DNA of 64,000 nt, from contig WHVA01000209.1 of assembly GCA_015179125.1 (NCBI GenBank), positions 62,001-126,000 on the forward strand, given 5' to 3'. How positions within the stretch are numbered: the first letter of the stretch is position 1; every line of letters begins with the position of its first letter. The DNA comes from Gautieria morchelliformis. Lineage: Eukaryota; Basidiomycota; Agaricomycetes; Gomphales; Gomphaceae. Shown piece after piece: positions 31,024 through 40,837 of the stretch. The position numbers and the translations under genes are program-made. The notes beneath the pieces are model-generated. The model was not told the origin of the DNA. It ran no database searches and saw only the letters and a program-made list of their open reading frames with translations.

Positions 31024-31578
31024 ATGTCCTCGCCCGCCATTGAGCTTGTTGCCCTCCCCAGCTTCACCCAAAACCTCTCTGACCTGCCAAACATGTCACG
31101 TGTCGATCCCACCCTCCTGCACTTCTCCGGCTTCTCGTCATCCAGAGCAGCCAGTGAAGCCAAGCTACAAAGGATGCTTGACTGCCGTGATCTCGACGTC
31201 GCATGGTCTTCAAAGTGGTCCGTCAGCTCTGAGGACCTCACACCAGCGGAGAGTCAGGCGCCCACTCGCCCTGCACTCGCATTCCTCAGACCCCGACACA
31301 GACGAGAGAACACGTACTACGTCGGCGACCCTGTCTTCCTCAACGATGGAACCCCCCCTTGTGGAACTCCCTACACTTTCGAAGGCTGGGTGGGGCGGCG
31401 TTTCCGTAACATGGCAGGAGAGCGAATACGTCGAGCAAGGTTCCGAGGGCCGCACTTGCCCATGGACCCCAATCCCCCTGAGCTCATCATTGACCTGCGT
31501 TACCAGGAAGGGAAGGGCCAGGAGAGATGGTGGTCCCGCCTGTGGCATACTTGGAAACGATGTCTCGGTGGATGTTGA
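31024..31578 (+). CDS. E1 third ORF, conserved accessory protein of unknown function
   Basis: 184 codons from ATG at 31024 (MSSPAIELVALPSF), lying after pol and just before the polypurine tract. No signal peptide or membrane helix is evident, so it does not look like an envelope protein. It contains LLHFSGFSSSRAASEAKLQR, CRDLDVAWSSKW, an RHRRENTYYVGDPVFLN segment and a basic core TFEGWVGRRFRNMAGERIRR. From memory, similar GWVGRR-type short proteins occur among Agaricomycete hypotheticals. The same ORF is intact in E2. Another frame (31040-31585) is also open over the same region, so which is translated is uncertain; I prefer this one for its charged, ordered composition. Confidence 0.65.
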   Translation: MSSPAIELVALPSFTQNLSDLPNMSRVDPTLLHFSGFSSSRAASEAKLQRMLDCRDLDVAWSSKWSVSSEDLTPAESQAPTRPALAFLRPRHRRENTYYVGDPVFLNDGTPPCGTPYTFEGWVGRRFRNMAGERIRRARFRGPHLPMDPNPPELIIDLRYQEGKGQERWWSRLWHTWKRCLGGC

Positions 31579-31618
31579 GGGCTAGGTGGCAGCTGTGCTT
31601 GTCGGGACGACAAGCATT

Positions 31619-31631
31619 GAGAGGGGGGTGA
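31619..31631 (+). promoter_or_regulatory. E1 polypurine tract
   Basis: GAGAGGGGGGTGA immediately before the 3' LTR start TGTCAGGG. Expected plus-strand primer site. Confidence 0.8.
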
Positions 31632-32043
31632 TGTCAGGGTTCACGCATTTCCTTCCACAAGTTTCTATTTCCTTCCATGAGTTTCCGTTACCTTCCGTCA
31701 GTTTCCATAACCTTCCATCACATTCCATCACATTCCGTCACATGTCACATTCTGTCACCTTCTATCACATGTCACATTCCGTCACCTTCCATAACCTTCT
31801 ACAAGTTTCCGTCTCCCCTATTATGTACGCCTTGCCAGCGCTATAAGACTGTAGCCCGTGTGGTGGCGTTTCCTCAGCTTGATCTCTGAGGATACCCACT
31901 ACACAGGCAAGTCCCCATGTATCTATCGTTGGTAGAGTTATAAACTGAGGATACCCACTACACAGTTGGTCATTGTCCTAGTATCGGCTCTTATCTCCTT
32001 GAGTATCTTTGGTTGTGGCTTCGTCATTAGTGTTGCCCTCACA
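31632..32043 (+). mobile_element. E1 3' LTR
   Basis: 412 bp, same ends as the 5' LTR. Identical by eye to the 3' LTR of E2 (51077-51488, inverted), but it differs from its own 5' LTR at 31828 (C for A), 31959 (T for C) and 31986 (G for C), and in the minisatellite. Confidence 0.9.
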
Positions 32044-32576
32044 GCAGCAATGGTGTGGATGTCGTCATCAGGTTTGGGGGCGACGTCCATCTCTGGGTCC
32101 CTTGCGGGACTTCCGTGCAAGGCGGTGGCTTCGGCTGTCCGCGCCTCCATTTTCTCTGTGAGGCAGATCAACCGTCTTGCTGCGGCTGCCCGTAGTTCGA
32201 TGTATCTATCGGTGGGCAGTAGCTCTCCATCTGGATCGAGGCATTCGTCGGCGTTGAGGAACATGTGTTGTGGGTGTTGATTGTCACTCGTGTCATTCTT
32301 GTAGTATCGAGAGAGACAGTCCACGACTTTGTTCTCAACACCGTCAACATGCACGGTGTTGAAGTTGAAATGGGAGAGGAACTCCCACCATCCGACCTGT
32401 CGGTCAGATAGGTTCTTCTGGGTCTCAAAGTATTCAAGGCCCTTGTGGTCAGTCACTAGGGTGAATTTTCGCCCCAGGAGCTTGTCTTCCCATTTCATCA
32501 GGGCCTTGAGCACGGCGATCATTTCGTGCTTGTGGGTCCTGTAGTGCTGTTGGGCCATGCCGAACTTCTTTAACAA
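32044..32576 (-). pseudogene. Family F RNase H
   Basis: Minus-strand frame with AQQHYRTHKHEMIAVLKALM, KWEDKLLGRKFTLVTDHKGL, EYFETQKNLSDRQVGWWEFL and VDGVENKVVDCLSRYY, the RNase H domain and tether of a gypsy element. Downstream it reads MDVAPKPDDDIHTIAA up to the E1 insertion. An upstream stop separates it from RT. Confidence 0.75.
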
Positions 32577-33652
32577 GAAAACCGCTGGCCCGCATGTTTT
32601 CCACTCGGGGCCCTGGCCATATATGGTGCCGACGTCTGACTTCGATCCATTCGTGATAACCCAGATAGGTCATTGCTCCGGGGGTCGACCGGTTGTAGGA
32701 TGGGGGCCATGCAGGCCACTGCCATTATGCTTTGTAGGCACTTGTCCAGCAGCAGTGTCTGTTCGAACGGCCGGTTGTTGCAGACACACCCTGATAATGG
32801 GGTGGTGTATGTGCTCACGTCTGGCATGTAATGTGCCAGGTATTGTACGAGCCTGAGGAAGCGTTGGACATTGTTGAACATCCTGGGCCTCCTCCATTCA
32901 CAGATGCATTGCATTTTGTCCACATCCACGTGCACGCCTTGGCCGTCTATGATGTGGCCAAGACACTCCATTCGTTCCGAATAAAGGTCGACTTTCTTCT
33001 TGCTCAAGAAGAGGTGGTTTTTGCGTAGTCTGTTGAAGACTATGCTGAGGTATTCTTTGTGTTCCTTAATCGAGTGTGAGAAGACGAATATATCGTCCAT
33101 GTACACATGGATGAAGTGACCTATGCAGTTGCGGAAGATTTCTGTCATCAGACATTGGAACGTCAATGTCGCATTGCAATCTCCCATCTGGATTACTTGA
33201 CTTCGGAATATGCCAAGTATTATAGGAAAAGCCATCTTTGTGACGTCTTCAGGACAGTGCTCATATGTTTCAGACATATTGAGCTTTGTCTGGTATCGGC
33301 AGTGCGCTATGTCACTGTGGATAATGTCCTGATCTGGGGAGGGCGTAATGTCCTTCACCATATTCCCATTCTGCTGGTGCAGATCGGAGACCATGTGTAG
33401 TGTGCCATTTTTCCTTGGCAGGCAGAGCATTGGCACCGCTTGGTGTGCCACCGCTGGTGTACACCACCCTGTGGTGGTGTATCTTTCCAATTTGACGGAA
33501 GGTTCTTCACGGAAGTGCTCTGGGCACTTAGGCAGTCGATACCGCATGCATTTGTTGCGATCAACGAGATTGATCTCATGGTTGACCTCCCTTAGAGGTG
33601 GGAGCTCAAGTGGAATACCACTGACGAGGTCAGTGATCTTTTCCATCCGCAA
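32570..33652 (-). pseudogene. Family F reverse transcriptase
   Basis: A 360-codon open frame. RT features: RYTTTGWCTPAVAHQAVPML (entry region), CLPRKNGTLHMVSDLHQQN, HIDI-type region replaced by SDIAHCRYQTKLNMSETYE, FQCLMTEIFRNCIGHF and VYMDDIFVFSHSI with an intact YMDD box, then LFLSKKKVDLYSERMECLGH. The end shifts frame after MAPILQPVDP, where the RNase H should start. This family, with HIID/GQGVH in the thumb, is distinct from A/C, B and E. Confidence 0.75.
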
Positions 33653-33846
33653 GGAATGTCATCGTCTGTGAGCACAATGCCAGCATGGCAAGATGCCATT
33701 GAGCACCTTGTGCGTCTATTCGGTCCTGCTGAGCGCGGGAGTGCCTTCTTCTTCCTCAGCACCTTCATCGTCAGATGGGCGCGTCTCTCCCTGCACGTAT
33801 AGGGAGAGCTTGAGCATGAGTCGTTTTGCGACTCACCCTCCTGGCT

Positions 33847-34266
33847 TCAATGGGCTTGAGTGGACCGTGGCCCGGAGGTGAGTCTGCTCACCTTCAGTGC
33901 CTGGTCCTCTTTCAACGAGTCTTCATCGAAGGATCCCTTGCCCGTGGGGATTTTTTCATCACCTATACGAATCGTCCCTGGGCTAGAGAAGTCTAGGGTG
34001 ACACCTAACTTCCTCAGGAAGAGTGTCCTGAGGATTGCTTCAAAGTATTTGACGTTCGCTATGTCGAAATACTCGTCATGGAGTTTACGACCGAATTTAA
34101 TGGTCATGTTCGTTCCATAATTGATTGTGGAACAACTACTGATGCATGCTAATTGCAGCTCAATTGGCTGTTCTAGGGCAAATGTCTTCATGCCCGTGGC
34201 CTGCATGAATTCAGGGGAGATCAGCACCCCTTCACTCCCACTGTCGAGGAGACAGTGGGCCTTCAC
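33847..34266 (-). pseudogene. Family F aspartic protease
   Basis: Minus-strand frame with CLLDSGSEGVLISPEFMQAT, an aspartic protease active site (DSG), followed by LACISSCSTINYGTNMTIKF and ILRTLFLRKLGVTLDF. It lies between gag and RT in the expected order. Out of frame with both, so either frameshifting or decay separates them. Confidence 0.7.
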
Positions 34267-34523
34267 GCCATTGATCTCTCAGTACCCCGACAGGGTATGG
34301 TTTAGTTTTGTGGCTGTGGGGGCCACAATCACTGCTTGCTCCGATGGTGATACATTGGTTCGAACACCTTATCTACCTTATCTGGGGTGGCCGCTGCGCG
34401 GGTTGCCATTACTCTGGCGGCACCATCATTGTCCAGCATGGCTCTAAACGTGCTGGATCTGTATGCGGTCTGATTGTCGGCTGTTTCTTCGTCCCAGTCA
34501 TAATACTGGGATGGCTTGGGCTC

Positions 34524-35690
34524 CTATTCGTCTACATGAGCCTCTGCATCTCCCTGATCCTCATCATTTTGAGGCTCACCCTCCCCCTCTTCATCGATTT
34601 GTGGGAGAGGGGCGTGGTTGGGATCTGGGTCCGGACCCTTGTCATCGCCATGTCTTGCGGCTGCTGTCCGTATGCCAGACTTGAGCCATGGACACTCCAC
34701 TTTTCTGTGCCCTGGCTGGCCACATTCAAAGCACGTGACGCTGCTTGGGGTATTGGCGGGCCGATCCGGTGGTCGACCCGATGACTTTGGCGGGAAGCTC
34801 GGTTTCGACGAGCTTCCCGAGGCCTGAGGCTGTTTAGTCTCAGGTGGGCATCCCACCAGGGCAGGGCGCAGCGGCTGTGGATGCTGGGACGTGCCACTCC
34901 TCTGGAAGGGGGCAGGCCTGCTTGGGCCTGTCTGTGGTGCTGGTTTGTTCAGCGCAAACCGTGATGCACTGGCGGTGGCGGCCACGCTCTTTGTAACCTG
35001 CATAACCGTGTTGAACTTGTTTGATGCGTGGTGGTATGTCATGGTGTGCAGGAACCGCTTCTGCAGGCCCTGCATCACCGTCTCCAAGGTCCAATCGCAG
35101 ACCTTGCGGTTGAAACGTGGAACGTTTCGAAGAAACGATTCTTGGGCCTCACCGGTGACGCGAGTGCCCATGTACCCGACCTGCATATCGATGCTGCTCG
35201 GTCCCAACAGGCAATTCATCTTGAGCCATCTCAAGATGGCCGTGACAAAGACCTCGAACTCTTTGAGGTCAGACCCTCCCGTATGGTCCAGGATGGGCCA
35301 GTTTCACGCCGGCCTTTGCCAGTGTGGACTTCTCAGGGTCCGTGTCAATGGCATCAGCCATCATGACACATATCATTCGTGTGATACCGTCGTATGGCTC
35401 ATGCTTTCTGGCTGGTTCGGTATGCCCTGGCCCTCAGTTGGGGCCATAGACCAGTCGCGCGGCTGTGATGTCACACAGACCATGTCAGTGTATGCTCTGA
35501 CTGGGGCCGGGGCCGGGTCCGGCTTTGGGCTGGGCGCCTCTGGTGCCCGGGCTTCTGGTGGGGGCGCGTGACGAGTGTCGCCCGTCAGTCCCGCGTTGCG
35601 CAGACGCAGCCTACTATTGTAGGCTGCGCGCGCTTGCCATGCATCTTGTATGGTACAGCTCGGAATAGCGCCAATTTTCGAACGCACGGT
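34524..35690 (-). pseudogene. Family F gag with zinc knuckle
   Basis: The C-terminal frame (34524-35234) holds SIDMQVGYMGTRVTGEAQES, TLETVMQGLQKRFLHTMTYH, then jumps to a Ser/Pro-rich linker and the complete knuckle CFECGQPGHRKVEC, ending in an acidic tail. Relative to related gags about 100 residues seem missing after NKFNTVMQ. N-terminal pieces continue in other frames to about 35690 (EARAPEAPSPKPDPAPAPVR). Decayed. Confidence 0.65.
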
Positions 35691-35746
35691 CAAAGACGCT
35701 CACGATTAAGAATAAGAAGATTCGGAGAAAGTCCGACACTCACGCC

Positions 35747-37875
35747 TCACGCTCCAGCATCCCCCACCAGAGTCTGGACGGGGCCGCGCCCACTATTACT
35801 GCTATTACTAGTACTCATGTCCTTGCCTTTGGGCGGAGGTTCCGAGATACAGACGCCGGCATAGACTTCGTCCTGGGCGAAGGACGCGTACATCGCCTCC
35901 AGGTCGCTTGCGAAGTTCTGCTCGACGGCGCGGCGTCTGGGCGGTGCGGCGCGTGACGCGACGACAAGTCAGAAACCCGCGGGTGGCATGAGGGCTTTTG
36001 TATGGATGACGAACCTGATGTTGCCCTTGACGACGGTGCGCGGGAGTGCTTTCGCGGGGACGATTTTGATCATGCGCACGACTTGTATGCGCTCGTGGAG
36101 ATACCTGGCGGGCAGCAGCCAACAATGCACACTCTATGAACACCCTGAAAAGGGGGGAACCTGGCGGCAAAACCATACACGTACCGCAGAGAGTGGAAAT
36201 CGCTCGTGCGTTTGATGATCTCTCGCTTCAGCTCCAACTCCGCAGCGGGCGTAGCGGCGGGCACACGGGGCTCGACGAAGAGCGCGGGGTAAGGGCGGCC
36301 GTTGCCCACGACGACGCAGTTGGCGACGATATCCGCGCACGTCGTGTACACGTTGTCCTCGATAGCCCTGCGCAACGCACACGTCAGTCAATCAGCCACT
36401 CCAGAACGACATCACACCGTTCACTTGGTATCGAGACGTTCGCTCCCGCCAGCCGCCGTCGGGCGTGCGCAGGGCGGCGATGGGGAGATCGGGCGAGTCG
36501 GGGAGGATCCACAGCTCGAGGAGACGGCCGTATTCGGCGCCGTCGATGGACGTGGGGCCGACGGGGACCATTTTGTACGAGATATTGGGAAGCATGCGAA
36601 GACGACGGTCTCCAATGTCAGAAGTGAGGAGCCCGCCTGGGGAAAGGGTGAGAGGGGGAAGGCGGGGAAGTTCAGGCGGAAGGGCGTACCACATTCAGTG
36701 CAGCCAAAGCTGTTCTGAGTACAAGGTAAATCCACATACTATGGAATGAAAGGGGCTGGTTACCGTCATGGGAATACCCTGGGCAACCGCCCAATCCTCG
36801 AGCTCGGGGGAGAGCGGCATGCCTGCGTAGGTAACCTGTCGCGACTGCTTGAGGAGGGCAAGTAGGCCCGGTTCGACGACGCCTCCACGGGCGTCGTCCA
36901 GGTGCCTACGCAAGACCCCCGTCAACTGGATGATGCGGTTGACACCTGCAACGCGAATCAGGGTCGCGAGTTCGTGAGAATCGAAGTCGATACGTGTGGG
37001 CTGGACAAGGCACCCCGCGAGGTGAAAGATGAGCTGCAAAACTACGACACAAGGTGAATAGTAGCGCAAGAGGGTAAAAGGAGACACTTACGACAGATCT
37101 CCAAGGCATGGGAGAAGGATTCACTTGGAGAGCGTCAACGGAGAAGACTAGGGGTGTGATGGATACGCACGTCCAGATAAAAACGTCTTGGGTGTCGAAG
37201 TCGCCGCTACAGAAAGCGTCGCGTGACTTGTGCTGGACGGTTTCCAGCCACTGGTTAGTCTGTGGGACAACCTTGGGCATACCGGAAACAGAGCCGCTAC
37301 TGTGGTAGATGAACAGATAGTCGTCGGGCTTGGCGGGAGGAAGGTCAGGTAGGGGAAAGGCAGCAATATCGGCATCACTAATGGTGGTGTAGTCCGTGGC
37401 GACATAGCAAGGGAGTGTGGTGCCAGACTCGCGAAGCAGTGTGGTCTTGGCGGGGTCGTGGACGATGGCCTTGCCGGCACCCTTGGCAAGGAGCTCGTAG
37501 ACGATGCGGGTGTTGGGGAGCTCGAAACCAAACATTTGGGGAATAAAGCCGGCTCGACTGATGGCGAAAATGGTGATAACATCGGAATAGGTGAAACCAC
37601 GAACCCTGAGCGCAGAGAGTAAGCAGAATTCGATATAAAAACACGGAGTTAACTCGCCATACGCCGACGACAGATCGGGGAGGAAGACCTTGGGAGGCAA
37701 GTTTTGCGAGCCAATATTTGGCCATGCGCTCAATATCCGCCTGGAAGTCTTTATACGAGACATTTACCCATTCGCGGCCGAGCGCGCCCGGCTTGGGGAG
37801 CTTAAAGATGGGGGCGTGAGGGTGAGATGCGACGCGAGCACGGAGAGCCTCAAAGTGAATGAATGTGGCAGGCAT
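35747..37875 (-). pseudogene. Adenylate-forming (AMP-binding) enzyme gene, A7-A8 region missing
   Basis: Homolog of the acetyl-CoA synthetase-like/adenylation proteins common in Agaricomycetes; these activate a carboxylic acid with ATP. Start ATG 37875 (MPATFIHFEALRARVASHP). Exons on the minus strand then give GFTYSDVITIFAISRAGFIP, YLFIYHSSGSVSGMPKVVPQ (phosphate-binding A3 motif), LIRVAGVNRIIQL, YAGMPLSPELEDWAVAQGIP, NSFGCTECG, LPNISYKMVPVGP, AIEDNVYTTCADIVANCVVV, VGNGRPYPALFVEP and ALPRTVVKGNIR (A10, with Lys), ending at the stop 35747-35749. Introns are about 50-60 nt. Between TPDGGW and AIEDNV there is no room for the HTGDLF (A7) and GRxDDWIK (A8) motifs, and no canonical splice keeps frame between exon 1 and exon 2 near 37650. 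Probably inactive, though sequencing error or unusual splicing could explain part. Confidence 0.7.
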
Positions 37876-39965
37876 GGCGGGCGGTGAGAGGCAAGCTTTG
37901 GACGTTCAACGTCATTGGATGCGGACGTCCCTTATATACACTAGGCAGCTGGACTTGTCGCCGAAAAGGGGGATGGACCGTCACAAAGGGCGAGGCCTGG
38001 AGCGACGGGCGAGACGGCACCGGCTAACAAGGAAAAGGTAACGGATGCGCCCAAGACCTGAGATCGTCGGCGCATTCGACGGCAAAGCTAACTGTGATGA
38101 AACATTAAGATTCCAAGCAAACCAAAGTATTTTACTGGCGAGAAGGCCGAGCGAGCGAGAGAGGCATGTGACTGAGTGACACTCTGATCAGGGTTTGTGT
38201 TTACTTCACCTTTGCAACGCGCGCCAGGTAAGCCTGTAATACGACCTGATATACGCAGTTGACCGCCAAAGTAAAGTAGCCCAGGCAGGTACATGGTGGT
38301 GCCATTACTAATCCAGGTATACTCCTGCTTGAGCAGCACCACCACACTCAGGTGACCATCACCCTAACAATATACGTGTCTGTCGAGATCGAGAAGGATA
38401 ATGCGCCGAACACGACTTCCGCCTCCCGCTTATAGCAGTCGGCTCAAGGCCTATGCCTCTGCGCATTTCCAGAGACGCCCGGCTGTTCGCACATGGACGG
38501 CGGCTACATCACGTGATATTACTCCCAGGAAAAAAAAAAACAACTTGGAAACAACTCTTCCGATGATGAATGATAATGAATATGTTTGACATGGGATGAA
38601 TAGAGACCCTTCATGTAATATAATGGTAATAAGTGTATCTGTCTTCTACCCAATAATCCTTCTATCATCTGGCCCCCTCGGTGTTGAGCGGCCTTGGCCC
38701 GCGACACCCAGTTGGTACCCAAAAGTTAACGGCCGACACGTTCATGTCTGCCGGAGGCGTCATTTCATACGACGAGTTGATGACTCGGCCTAACGCCTAT
38801 CCTACTCATGCAATCAACAGTACGCAGTCTTGTCGCTGTACTCAGAGACATCAAGGCTGACATACTTCGTTCGGCCAGCGGCACATCTGCCAAGTGGTAG
38901 CAACGAGGTAGGAGCAGCCTATCGACTCCAAAAAGAAATCTTGGTACCGTAGCGGACGGTCCAAGGACCTGCGCACATTGTAGATGAGGAGGCGACTGCC
39001 GCCATGTACTCACTGGTATGCGGCATACCAGTGAGTACATCGTGGCAGTCATGGAGAGTGAGTTTAAAAATGACTACATTGACGGCCCTGGCAGATCAAC
39101 CTGCAACCATCACCTAAAACAAAAAAATCACGACGGTGAAATGTGGAATACCACTTATATTTCCCCCGCCGGGACTGCTGTTCTGGCGCAGTCGGATGGT
39201 AGCGCCATACGCCATCCAGCACGGCAAACCACAGTGCGCGAGGGCACCACGCCGTCGCGTTTGGCCTGAGCGGCTGCTCAGCCCTATCGACATAATTGCC
39301 AATGCTGGCAGTAATTGCAATTATGTACATAAGAAGAATAGAGGAAGGACAGATAGAGATGTCCCAAGCGACTCGGAGCTCCAGACGCTCGGCGCGGGCG
39401 ACGACGCGGACGCGGTGCTGGATGAGGCGTGGCGCCGCGCGGGGCTCACGCGCGTCAAGTCCGTGAGCACGGTGCGCGCGGAGTGGGTTCCGGCGGGTGC
39501 AGCGGGGCGGAGAGCCTCATTGTCGAGGAGGAGGAGGCGCTGGGGGTAGTGTTGGGGCAGGCGTCGTTGCGGCGGCCGGCGCGGCTTGACTCTGGCGTGT
39601 TGGGGCAGGAGGGTAGGGAGCTGGTCGCGCGGCAGGGCGGACGTTGGTAGGTATTAGTGCGGCGGCGGGCCCGGATGCGGACGGGCGTTGATCGTTCATA
39701 CTTTATCCTTTCTTCCCAGAGTTGCTTTTCTTTTTATTGCGTACCGTGTAGTTCGTATTCATTATTCATATTCGTAGTATACCTTTTCACTCTCTTCTCT
39801 CTTGGTACAACAGCAATTGGCATTTCGTGGAACTTAATTGGATCCTCTGACGGGGGCCGTCACGGGGCGCTGCGGGGCGGTATAAGCTTAATTCTGACAC
39901 TGAATTAAGATAAGCATGCCGGCATTTATATTAGCTGTATCACGTGATCCTGGCGGTAGCGAGAG
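37876..39965. other. Intergenic, no confident gene
   Basis: Upstream region of the adenylate-forming gene. It contains a short A-run at 38529-38540, a perfect hairpin at 39004-39040 and a GC-rich stretch at 39360-39650. In the latter, two short frames (AGDDADAVLDEAWRRAGLTR, then SLIVEEEEALGVVLGQASLR ending at 39650) look coding-like but sit in different frames and match nothing I know. TATA-like GTATATAG near 39965 probably serves the next gene. Confidence 0.35.
39004..39040. repeat. Perfect palindromic hairpin, 18-bp arms, 1-base loop
   Basis: Left arm ATGTACTCACTGGTATGC (39004-39021), one G, right arm GCATACCAGTGAGTACAT (39023-39040). Imperfect pairing extends outward (GACTGCC...GGCAGTC) to about 31 bp per arm. 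Confidence 0.9.
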
Positions 39966-40031
39966 TATATAGTAGTGGGAGTATAGGAGGCTCGTACGTT
40001 CTAAGAGCGAGCACCGTCCACACCCATCCCC

Positions 40032-40837
40032 ATGGCGGAGCACACTCGCATACCCAAGCCTCCTATCCCAGGCCCAGCGCCATACTTTATCAAACTTATA
40101 GAGCCGTACGCCCTTCGGGACGCCCTCGGGGAAGGTGCACCGTGGCTAGACACGAAAAGGTATTGGTATCGTACTAGCTCATCATCTAATGTTTATGAAT
40201 ACTATCAAGTAGTTCTGCTGGGTATACACCCAGCGACCGAAACAATTTATATCACGATGAGGGACAGGCGCGGTACACCGCGGCTGAACCACCCACCGCG
40301 ACTGTAGTGGAGTCGCTGGGTGTCCCCGTCCATTCTCAGCCAGCGGAAGCGGCAGGATCAACGGCGTTGCCTGACCCTCCACCCCCTACCGCCAGAACCC
40401 GATATGGCTCCTCACCCCCGCCTCTCAACCCCTCGGACAAATACTGCAGGTTCAGCAAGACGGCTGGCCCGTGCTATTTCAGGGTTGATAGGAAGCTAAA
40501 GACCCCCGTCTATAAGCATTTGGTTCATAGCCACATCGCAGACGAGCTCAGAAGTCTCGACGAGCGTACGCTGAGGGTACAGGATGCCCAGATCCTGACG
40601 ACACAGGACCGCGTCAGGCGGGCCAAGTCATATGTCTGGCAATGTCCGGCTCAAGATTGTGGCTATTGGTCGATGGACAAGCATTCTGTGATTCGACACG
40701 TCACAGACATGACTACAGGACATGAAGAAGTCGGCCCCCAAAATATCCTGCAACCGGCTGGCATCGGCTCGGCGAAAGCCACCCTTGGGGCCATCTTGGG
40801 GGATGACGAGAATGGAGAGATCGAGGGGGAGACATAG
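40032..40837 (+). CDS. Two-exon hypothetical protein with C2H2-like zinc motif
   Basis: Unknown function; possibly nucleic-acid binding. Exon 1 starts ATG 40032 (MAEHTRIPKPPIPGP) and ends at about 40208 (VYEYYQ). A GT-AG intron of 53 nt (40209-40261; an alternative acceptor at 40267 also keeps frame) joins it to an exon reading GQARYTAAEPPTATVV and on to the stop at 40837, for about 250 residues. Late in the protein CPAQDCGYWSMDKHSVIRH followed by TTGH gives CX4CX12HX7H, a C2H2-like arrangement. The N-terminal half is proline-rich; the C-terminus is acidic. A TATA-like box lies about 65 bp upstream. Splicing is inferred only from frame and consensus. Confidence 0.55.

Larger units (their letters stand above)
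26381..32043 (+). mobile_element. Full-length gypsy element E1
   Basis: Bounded by a 429-bp 5' LTR and a 412-bp 3' LTR, with perfect 5-bp duplications GCAGC at 26376-26380 and 32044-32048. It carries uninterrupted gag, pol and a third ORF. It is inserted in family F pol. A near-identical copy, E2, lies inverted at 51077-57407. Open frames and clean TSDs point to a young insertion. No zinc knuckle or protease coding is visible between gag and RT. Confidence 0.93.

Noticed and set aside
31040..31585. 181-codon overlapping frame as the family E accessory gene
   Set aside because: It is open in both copies but is low-complexity Ser/Thr/Pro sequence; the 31024 frame has a more protein-like composition. 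Kept only as an alternative.
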